A stretch of 64,000 nucleotides of DNA from Gordonia jinhuaensis. GTDB lineage: Bacteria > Actinomycetota > Actinomycetes > Mycobacteriales > Mycobacteriaceae. The notes under the pieces were generated by a model. That model saw only the letters and a program-made list of their open reading frames with translations, had not been told where the DNA came from and did no database searches. Positions 58,603 to 64,000 of this stretch are shown here, in pieces (positions within the stretch are counted from its first letter, which is position 1; each line of letters starts with the position of its first letter). The translations under genes were made by a program, and so were the position numbers. The stretch covers positions 1 to 64,000 of the forward strand of contig NZ_BMGC01000015.1 in the NCBI RefSeq assembly GCF_014639795.1, read 5' to 3'.

Positions 58603-59295
58603 GTGAGCGAACCCCAGGCACAGTCCTCGCAGGACGATCCCGTCGACGTGATCGGTGAGACCGCTCATGTCGAGGACTCGATCCCCCAGGACGAGGAGAC
58701 CGCTGATCAGCAGATGCGTCGCTTCGAACGCGACGCGCTGCCGCTGCTCGACCAGATGTACGGCGCTGCCCTGCGGATGACCCGCAACCCGGCCGACGCC
58801 GAAGACCTGGTCCAGGAAACCTACGTCAAGGCCTTCTCAGCGTTCGGGTCCTTCAAGAAGGGCACCAACCTCAAGGCGTGGCTGTATCGCATCCTGACCA
58901 ACACCTACATCAACGGTTACCGCAAGCGACAGCGACAGCCTGCGCAGTATCCGACCGACGAGATCACCGACTGGCAGCTGGCCGCCACCGCCGAGCATTC
59001 CTCCACCGGCCTGCGCTCTGCTGAGATCGAGGCGCTCGAGTCGTTGCCCGACGACGACATCAAGGCCGCGCTGCAGGCGCTGCCCGAGGATTTCAGGATG
59101 GCGGTGTACTACGCCGACGTCGAAGGTCTGCCGTACAAGGAGATTGCGGAGATCATGGACACACCGATAGGGACTGTGATGTCGCGACTGCACCGTGGCC
59201 GCAAGCAGCTGCGTGAGTTGCTCGCCGACGTGGCTCGGGAGCGAGGCTTCAATCGCACGCCGGCTGCCGGCGCTTCCAAGGAGGTGACCCGGTGA
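58603..59295 (+). CDS. sigH: ECF sigma factor SigH
   Basis: An extracytoplasmic-function sigma factor for oxidative and heat stress, 230 residues. Region 2 ([40 protein letters not shown]) recognises -10; region 4 ([40 protein letters not shown]) the -35. It matches mycobacterial SigH closely, including [23 protein letters not shown] 58603 with GAAGGGA upstream is chosen. The gene overlaps rshA by 4 bp. Confidence 0.96.
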   Translation: MSEPQAQSSQDDPVDVIGETAHVEDSIPQDEETADQQMRRFERDALPLLDQMYGAALRMTRNPADAEDLVQETYVKAFSAFGSFKKGTNLKAWLYRILTNTYINGYRKRQRQPAQYPTDEITDWQLAATAEHSSTGLRSAEIEALESLPDDDIKAALQALPEDFRMAVYYADVEGLPYKEIAEIMDTPIGTVMSRLHRGRKQLRELLADVARERGFNRTPAAGASKEVTR

Positions 59296-59627
59296 CCACC
59301 CACGACGAGAAGGCCCGCGGCGACGTACCGCCGCACGACCCCACCTTCGACCTGGAGAACCTGGACTGCTCGGCGGTGCTCGCCGACGTCTGGCTTCTGC
59401 TGGACAACGAATGCGATCAGGACGTGCGGGCACGTCTGACCGCACATCTGCAGACCTGCCAGCAGTGTTTCGAGCACTACGGGATCGAGAAGCAGCTCAA
59501 GGCGCTGATCAACCGCAAGTGCGGTGGCGACCAGGCGCCGGCGGGTCTGCGTGAACGGCTCACCGTGCAGATCCGGCAGTCGGTGACGATCACCGAGACA
59601 CAGATCGACGGACCCGACCGCACCTGA
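59292..59627 (+). CDS. rshA: Zinc anti-sigma factor RshA
   Basis: A 111-residue redox-sensitive anti-sigma factor that holds SigH inactive under reducing conditions. It has the ZAS motif AHLQTCQQC (His52, Cys56, Cys59) plus Cys26 and Cys41 for the redox switch. GTG 59292 overlaps the sigH stop. Translation coupling keeps sigma and anti-sigma in balance. Followed by a 42-bp palindromic terminator. Confidence 0.93.
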   Translation: MTTHDEKARGDVPPHDPTFDLENLDCSAVLADVWLLLDNECDQDVRARLTAHLQTCQQCFEHYGIEKQLKALINRKCGGDQAPAGLRERLTVQIRQSVTITETQIDGPDRT

Positions 59628-59656
59628 CACGCCGGGGGCGTACGGCCCCCCCGATA

Positions 59657-59698
59657 CAGACGATGAGAGCGACCCCGCGGGGTCGCTCTCATCGTCTG
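59657..59698. terminator. 42-bp perfect palindrome between sigH-rshA and bL37
   Basis: CAGACGATGAGAGCGACCCC (59657-59676), GC centre, and exact complement to 59698, a 20-bp arm. It lies between the convergent rshA and bL37 genes, so it can serve both strands as a terminator. Confidence 0.82.
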
Positions 59699-59726
59699 TG
59701 CACCGCGATCTGCGGTGATGCGCTCA

Positions 59727-59801
59727 TCAAGAATTCGGACGCCGACCGTGGTTGGCTGCGTTCTTCTTGCGTGCGCGCTTCTTACGTCCGCGCTTTCCCA
59801 T
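59727..59801 (-). CDS. 50S ribosomal protein bL37
   Basis: A 24-residue basic peptide, MGKRGRKKRARKKNAANHGR then RPNS. It matches the small actinobacterial large-subunit protein bL37 seen in mycobacterial ribosome structures (MAKRGRKKRDRKHSKANHGK-like). AGGAG lies 6 bp before the ATG. It is too short for standard gene finding and usually lies near sigH in this order. Longer frames are artefacts. Confidence 0.9.
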   Translation of the reverse strand: MGKRGRKKRARKKNAANHGRRPNS

Positions 59802-60050
59802 GACGTTCTCCTTCCGTACCGACCCTCCATTGTTCCATGTCCGATGCCGACAGCAGAAATCGGGCGTCGGGCCCGTGATCTGCCGGACTCGTCGCCGCTC
59901 GGTCTCCTCGCCGTGCTCGCCACCGTGACCGCACGCGTGCGATAGGTTTATGGGTCTAGGCAGCGCGCGGGCATCGGCTTGCACACGGCGCGCGGCCGAC
60001 CGCCGCTCCGGAGACCGGTGTGGTGTGGGGTCTGCAGGGAGGAGCCGGAG

Positions 60051-60266
60051 ATGGCTGAGGACGTGGTTGCCGAGATCGTCGCGAGTGTTCTCGATGTGGT
60101 CGCCGAGCCGGGTCAGCGGCTCGAGACCACTGACACGGTCGTCATGCTCGAGTCGATGAAGATGGAGATCCCGGTGCATCCCGAGGAACCCGGGGTGGTC
60201 AAGGAGATCAAGGTCAAGGTCGGCGATGTGATCCAGGCCGGCGACGTCATCGCCGTGATGGAATAG
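60051..60266 (+). CDS. Biotinylated lipoyl-domain protein (Rv3221c/TB7.3-like)
   Basis: A 71-residue biotin attachment protein consisting only of the lipoyl/biotinyl fold, MAEDVVAEIVASVLDVVAEP, with the biotin Lys37 in MLESMKMEIPV. It is a stand-alone carrier whose carboxylase partner is not adjacent. GGGAGGAG lies 7 bp before the ATG. It precedes pdtaS by 18 bp, likely in one transcript. Confidence 0.93.
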   Translation: MAEDVVAEIVASVLDVVAEPGQRLETTDTVVMLESMKMEIPVHPEEPGVVKEIKVKVGDVIQAGDVIAVME

Positions 60267-60284
60267 CCCACCGGCCCCTCGCCC

Positions 60285-61766
60285 ATGTCGACACTGTCGG
60301 ATCTGCTCGCCGAACACACCGATGTCTCAGGTCGGGTGGCCGCGCACCTGCAGCAGGTGGTCGCCGAGTGGCAGCTGCTCGCGGACCTCTCGTTCGCCGA
60401 TTTCCACATGTACGTGCGCGCCGACGACGGCAGCATCATCTGTGTCGCACAGTGCCGGCCCAACACCGCACCCACCGTTCACCCGCGCGACGAGGTGGGT
60501 TCGGTTGTTCTCGATGCCGAGAATCCCCAAGTGGCCCAGGCTTTTTCGGGTGGACGCATACTGCGCGAAGAGGATCCCACCTGGATCGGGCAGACGGCGC
60601 TGCGGCGGGAGGCGGTGCCGGTCCGTTTCGATGGTGCGGTGGTCGCGGTGCTCGTGCGCTCGATCAACCTGTCACATCTGCGTATGCCCTCACCGTTGGA
60701 ACTGTCGTATCAGGACTGTGCCAACGATCTGTGCCAGATGGTCTCCGAGGGCACCTTCCCGCAGGACGAGGGCAACCCGCGCGGCTTGTCGACACCGCGG
60801 GCCGGTGACGGTTTCATCCGCGTCGACGCCCAGTGTCGCGTGGTCTACGCCAGCCCGAACGCGCAGTCGGCCTATCACCGGATGGGCTGGCAGCGTGACC
60901 TGGCCGGTCAGGATCTCGCCGAGGTCACCGCGTCGCTGCTGACCGATCGGTTCGAATCCGACGATGCGCGCCGCGTGATCACCGCCGCCGTGGGCGGCAA
61001 GGCCGGGATGCGTATGGAGGCCGACGCCCGCCGCGCGAGCGTGCTGATCCGGGCTCTGCCGTTGGTCCCGCGGGGACAGGTCGTCGGTGCCGCGGTGCTC
61101 GTACGCGACGTGACCGAGGTCAAACGCCGCGACCGTGCGCTGATCTCCAAGGACGCCACCATCCGGGAGATCCACCACCGCGTGAAGAACAACCTGCAGT
61201 CGGTCTCGGCGCTGCTGCGTCTGCAGGCGCGTCGGACCTCCAACGCGGAGGCGCGAACCGCACTCGACGAGGCCGTGCGACGGGTCGCCTCGATCGCACT
61301 GGTGCACGAGATGCTCTCGGGGAGTGTGGACGAGGAAGTCGATCTCGACGAGGTCATCGATCGGCTGCTCCCCATCATGACTGATGTCGCGCCGGGGGCG
61401 GGCAGACCGGTGGTGCGCCGGGAGGGAACGCTCGGCGTGTTCGCCTCCGAGATGGCGATGCCGATCGTGATGGTGTTGACCGAGTTGATCCAGAACGCCG
61501 TGGAGCACGGTTATCGGCCGGGGGAGACCGGTGAGGTGGTGATCGCCGGTCAGCGCAGCACACGCAAACTGTCGGTGGTGGTGCGCGACGACGGCGCGGG
61601 CCTCCCGGAGGGTTTCGACCCGCACTCCTCGGACCGGCTCGGTCTGCAGATCGTGCACACGCTCGCCGAGATCGAACTCGGCGGCACGCTGGAGATCCGC
61701 AACCGCGAGTCGGCGGAGACCGCCGCCTCCGGCGCCGAGGCCTTGCTCACCGTGCCGCTGCGCTGA
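60285..61766 (+). CDS. pdtaS: Cytoplasmic sensor histidine kinase PdtaS
   Basis: A 493-residue soluble kinase with GAF-like then PAS domains (residues about 10-280) and a HisKA_2/HATPase module, IREIHHRVKNNLQSVSALLR (His near 303), ELIQNAVEHGYRP and RDDGAGLPEGF. In mycobacteria PdtaS phosphorylates PdtaR, an RNA-binding antiterminator, encoded elsewhere. Place after the biotin protein and before whiB1 matches Rv3220c. Ends with a hairpin at 61833. Confidence 0.94.
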   Translation: MSTLSDLLAEHTDVSGRVAAHLQQVVAEWQLLADLSFADFHMYVRADDGSIICVAQCRPNTAPTVHPRDEVGSVVLDAENPQVAQAFSGGRILREEDPTWIGQTALRREAVPVRFDGAVVAVLVRSINLSHLRMPSPLELSYQDCANDLCQMVSEGTFPQDEGNPRGLSTPRAGDGFIRVDAQCRVVYASPNAQSAYHRMGWQRDLAGQDLAEVTASLLTDRFESDDARRVITAAVGGKAGMRMEADARRASVLIRALPLVPRGQVVGAAVLVRDVTEVKRRDRALISKDATIREIHHRVKNNLQSVSALLRLQARRTSNAEARTALDEAVRRVASIALVHEMLSGSVDEEVDLDEVIDRLLPIMTDVAPGAGRPVVRREGTLGVFASEMAMPIVMVLTELIQNAVEHGYRPGETGEVVIAGQRSTRKLSVVVRDDGAGLPEGFDPHSSDRLGLQIVHTLAEIELGGTLEIRNRESAETAASGAEALLTVPLR

Positions 61767-61832
61767 GCCGGCCGGCAGGGCCGGCAGGGCGAGCCGGGCA
61801 GGGGAGATCGGGGACTTTGGACCCTGGACATG

Positions 61833-61871
61833 ACTCGGCCCGACGATCAGGCTGAGATCGTCGGGCCGAGT
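61833..61871. terminator. Terminator between convergent pdtaS and whiB1
   Basis: A perfect 16-bp stem, ACTCGGCCCGACGATC (61833-61848) with GATCGTCGGGCCGAGT (61856-61871), loop AGGCTGA. It sits between the 3' ends of pdtaS and whiB1 and can serve both. Confidence 0.82.
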
Positions 61872-61959
61872 GCTCGTCTGTGGGACCGCCGGGAATCGGT
61901 TGGGCTGCGGGCTGGTAATCGATCCGGCGCGGTCGCGCTGTAGGTCAGACGGTGGTGAG

Positions 61960-62214
61960 TTAGACGGTGCTGCGGGTGCGGGTGCGGTTGTTGCGACGCT
62001 TGAGTGCGCGACGCTCGTCCTCGCTCATGCCGCCCCAGACGCCCGCATCCTGACCGGACTCGAGTGCCCACGAGAGGCATTCGGCGGTGACGGGGCATCG
62101 TGCGCAGACGAGCTTCGCGTCCGCGACCTGGGCGATGGCCGGACCGCTGGTGCCGACCGGAAAGAAGAGTTCAGGGTCCTCGTCGCGACACACGGCCTTG
62201 TGGCGCCAATCCAT
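61960..62214 (-). CDS. whiB1: Iron-sulfur transcription factor WhiB1
   Basis: An 84-residue WhiB-like protein with Cys9, 37, 40 and 46 holding a [4Fe-4S] cluster sensitive to nitric oxide, the GVWGG turn, and a basic C-terminus (ERRALKRRNNRTRTRSTV) for DNA binding. It binds the vegetative sigma factor and is essential in mycobacteria. ATG 62214 has AAGGAG 8 bp upstream; a longer frame from 62322 is not needed. Convergent with pdtaS. Confidence 0.95.
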   Translation of the reverse strand: MDWRHKAVCRDEDPELFFPVGTSGPAIAQVADAKLVCARCPVTAECLSWALESGQDAGVWGGMSEDERRALKRRNNRTRTRSTV

Positions 62215-62329
62215 CTTTCTTGCTCCTTCAGGTGCTTCGTCGCACCACATCGACGGGATGCGCGAGTGAGCCGCATCCCGTGTAACGGTTTGTTCATGTG
62301 TGCGTACCGATTGTTTCCGCACTGTTGCT

Positions 62330-62345
62330 TGTGAATACTTTCACG
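62330..62345. promoter_or_regulatory. CRP-like site upstream of whiB1
   Basis: TGTGA-ATACTT-TCACG is one base from the consensus TGTGA-N6-TCACA. On the minus strand a TTGACT (62362-62357) lies 18 bp upstream of GTATTC, which overlaps the site. In M. tuberculosis the CRP-type regulator Rv3676 controls whiB1. The 285-bp gap to the lipid kinase holds no gene. Confidence 0.6.
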
Positions 62346-62500
62346 AATCCAGGCGAAGTCAATGGTTCGGGCTAACACCGTGGCCAACGTCACTGTGCAG
62401 GGGGTGCCCGACACGCACCTACATCCGTTGTACTACTCTCTGGGTCCTCGCAACAGGGTGAAATGTCGAATGTGGCGTAGATCTATCGGAAAATCCCTGT

Positions 62501-63442
62501 TCAGGATCGTGGAGCCACCACATCGAGGACATCGGAGCGGCACCCGAAATGCAGAGCGGAGCGAACTCCGAGGTAGTCCCCGTCCATCTGGACGTCCACC
62601 GGCCGGTCGGCAACCACACGGATGTCCGATACGTCATCTGCTCGTAACACGTGTCGCGCATGCGGCGAACGGTTCATCAGCAGACGGGTGATCAGCGGCA
62701 GATTACCCATCACATTCATCGATGTGGAGGCGAACACGCCCAGGCCGCCGTCGAAGGTGGTGCCCGGATTCACCTCGATCGGGCGTGAACCGAGATACGT
62801 CCACGGTGAGGTGTTGCTGACAAAAGCGAAGTACACGTCCTCGAGGGGTTCGAGGTCGTCGGCGGTGACGGTCAACGCCGGTTCGCGTTTGGCTTCGGCA
62901 AGGAATCCGCGCACGGTCGCGCGCAGATACAAGCCGTCGCTGGCGCGGTGGCCGGCGCGCCGGTACTCCTCCATGGCGCGAACCACGCGCGCGTCGACAC
63001 CCATACCGGCGTTGAAGAGGAACCAGCGGTCGTCGGCGTGGCCCAGTCCGATGCGGCGTGTGGACGAGGCCTCGAGCAGATCGATCAGCTGTGCTGTGGC
63101 GCGCAGCGGGTCGGGATCGATGCCGAGTGCGCGGGCGAACACATTGGCGCTGCCGCCGGGGATCACCCCGAGCGCGGGTGGACGTCGGGTGGTCGGGGCC
63201 CAGCACGCCGGTCGCCCGATCAGGCCGTTGACCACTTCGTTGACCGTTCCGTCGCCGCCGTTGACGATCACCGCGTCGAACCCGCCGTCGCGCGCGGATG
63301 CTCCCAGCTCGCCCGCGTGACCGCGGTGTGTGGTGTGTTCGACGGTCACCTCGACATGACCGCCGAGCATGTTCACCATGGCGTCGCGACCCTCGGGAGT
63401 CGTCGACGTCGCGAACGGGTTGACGATGAACATGACACGCAC
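62501..63442 (-). CDS. Diacylglycerol/lipid kinase-family protein (Rv3218-like)
   Basis: A 313-residue DAGK-catalytic-domain protein. VMFIVNPFATSTTPEGRD, the nucleotide-binding GGDGTVNEVVNGL and VIPGGSANVFARALGI are diagnostic. It phosphorylates a lipid (diacylglycerol, sphingosine-like or polyprenol) at the membrane; substrate unknown. Start GTG 63442. Same strand as whiB1, transcribed toward it. Divergent from the last gene. Confidence 0.9.
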   Translation of the reverse strand: MRVMFIVNPFATSTTPEGRDAMVNMLGGHVEVTVEHTTHRGHAGELGASARDGGFDAVIVNGGDGTVNEVVNGLIGRPACWAPTTRRPPALGVIPGGSANVFARALGIDPDPLRATAQLIDLLEASSTRRIGLGHADDRWFLFNAGMGVDARVVRAMEEYRRAGHRASDGLYLRATVRGFLAEAKREPALTVTADDLEPLEDVYFAFVSNTSPWTYLGSRPIEVNPGTTFDGGLGVFASTSMNVMGNLPLITRLLMNRSPHARHVLRADDVSDIRVVADRPVDVQMDGDYLGVRSALHFGCRSDVLDVVAPRS

Positions 63443-63523
63443 GACCTGTAGACACTAGGCGGGCCCGTCCGGCCGCACACCCTCGGCCCGCCACGCGACG
63501 TGGGCTGGGGTCCCCACGCGACG

Positions 63524-63529
63524 TAGGCT
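63524..63529 (+). promoter_or_regulatory. -10 element of a leaderless gene
   Basis: TAGGCT lies 8 bp before GTG 63538, so the transcript would start at or next to the start codon. Two copies of CACGCGACGTRGGCTG overlap the region (63492 and 63515). Confidence 0.5.
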
Positions 63530-63537
63530 GATGCCTC

Positions 63538-64000
63538 GTGAACGACCAGTCGACATCGCCCACCCGTGCGCAGCTGCCCGCGACCATCCGCCGGGCCGGC
63601 CTCGTGGTGGCGCTCGAGGGCATCGTGCTCGTGGTGGTCGCGCTGGTGATGGTGATCCGGACCGCGGCCGGAGCCGACCGCAATGTGGCCGACGGCTACG
63701 GGACCGCGGGCTGGTTCGGGGTCATCGGACTCGGCGTGGCGGCCTCGGGCATCGCGCTCAGTCGCGGCCGACGCGGCGGACGTGCCATCGCGGTGATGCT
63801 GCAACTGCTGCTGATCCCGGTGGGCTGGGCGATGGCCGGAGCCAGTCACCTGCCCTGGGTGGGTATCCCGCTCCTCGTGGTGGTGGTGGGAGTACTGGCC
63901 TCACTGTTCAGCCCCTCGGCGCTGCGATGGTTCGCCGCCGAATACGCCCCCGACGCACCGGCTGCCGGATCCGGCCCAGACCACTCTTCTCCGGACCAGT
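63538..64000 (+). CDS. Membrane protein (Rv3217c-like), 3' partial
   Basis: At least 154 residues, cut by the window end. A hydrophilic start MNDQSTSPTRAQLPATIRRA, then four helices (AGLVVALEGIVLVVVALVMV first) and a Pro/Ala-rich tail. Position beside the lipid kinase and whiB1 matches Rv3217c, a conserved integral membrane protein of unknown function. GTG 63538 begins a likely leaderless mRNA. Confidence 0.75.
   Translation, partial: MNDQSTSPTRAQLPATIRRAGLVVALEGIVLVVVALVMVIRTAAGADRNVADGYGTAGWFGVIGLGVAASGIALSRGRRGGRAIAVMLQLLLIPVGWAMAGASHLPWVGIPLLVVVVGVLASLFSPSALRWFAAEYAPDAPAAGSGPDHSSPDQ

Overview
The window is high-GC actinobacterial DNA. Its gene content and order point to the Mycobacteriales: mtrA-mtrB-lpqB, sahH, comF, hpf, secA, an Rv3235-like gene, rsgA-aroA, sigH-rshA, a biotinylated 71-residue protein, pdtaS and whiB1 follow almost the order of the Mycobacterium tuberculosis Rv3248c-Rv3217c region. 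A Gordonia- or Williamsia-like organism is my best guess. It is inferred from remembered synteny and protein character, not from a search.

Positions 1-2.5 kb hold the end of an IS3-type insertion sequence abutting a LysR regulator that is divergent from an MFS drug exporter. From 2.5 to 8.5 kb lies the distal half of the spc ribosomal operon (rpsH-rplF-rplR-rpsE-rpmD-rplO), then secY-adk-map. The expected upstream neighbours of rpsH (rplN, rplX, rplE) are absent, and rpsH has its own promoter and a 260-nt structured leader. Seven unrelated metabolic and membrane genes (8.6-14.3 kb) separate map from the alpha operon (infA, rpmJ, rpsM, rpsK, rpsD, rpoA, rplQ, truA; 14.7-19.6 kb).

From 19.8 to 30.5 kb is an accessory-looking stretch of envelope and transport genes: an ArnT-like glycosyltransferase, a secreted arylsulfotransferase-like protein, a VIT-family transporter, an alpha/beta hydrolase, a MinD/ParA-like ATPase with a long disordered N-terminus, a cation efflux protein and an amino-acid permease. 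From 30.7 to 43 kb is the conserved block sahH, tmk, mtrA-mtrB-lpqB, comF, hpf, secA. It covers methyl-cycle, nucleotide, cell-envelope signalling, ribosome hibernation and protein export functions.

From 43 to 53 kb is a lipid-related block: the Rv3235-like protein, a wax ester synthase/diacylglycerol acyltransferase relative with a degenerate active site, a DUF6912-type protein, a secreted lipase, a ferredoxin-type reductase and two tandem fatty-acid desaturases. Promoters of the lipase, the reductase and the first desaturase share a dyad CYTAC-N6-GTARS. This suggests one regulator coordinates lipid release, electron supply and desaturation.

From 53 to 64 kb are rsgA-aroA, a SoxR-type sensor, an SRAP protein, sigH-rshA with a SigH-type promoter upstream, ribosomal protein bL37 (24 residues), the biotinylated protein, pdtaS, whiB1 with a CRP-like site, a lipid kinase and a truncated membrane protein. 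A recurrent oddity is short tandem duplications (14-26 bp) at gene ends, several of them spanning or repeating the stop codon.
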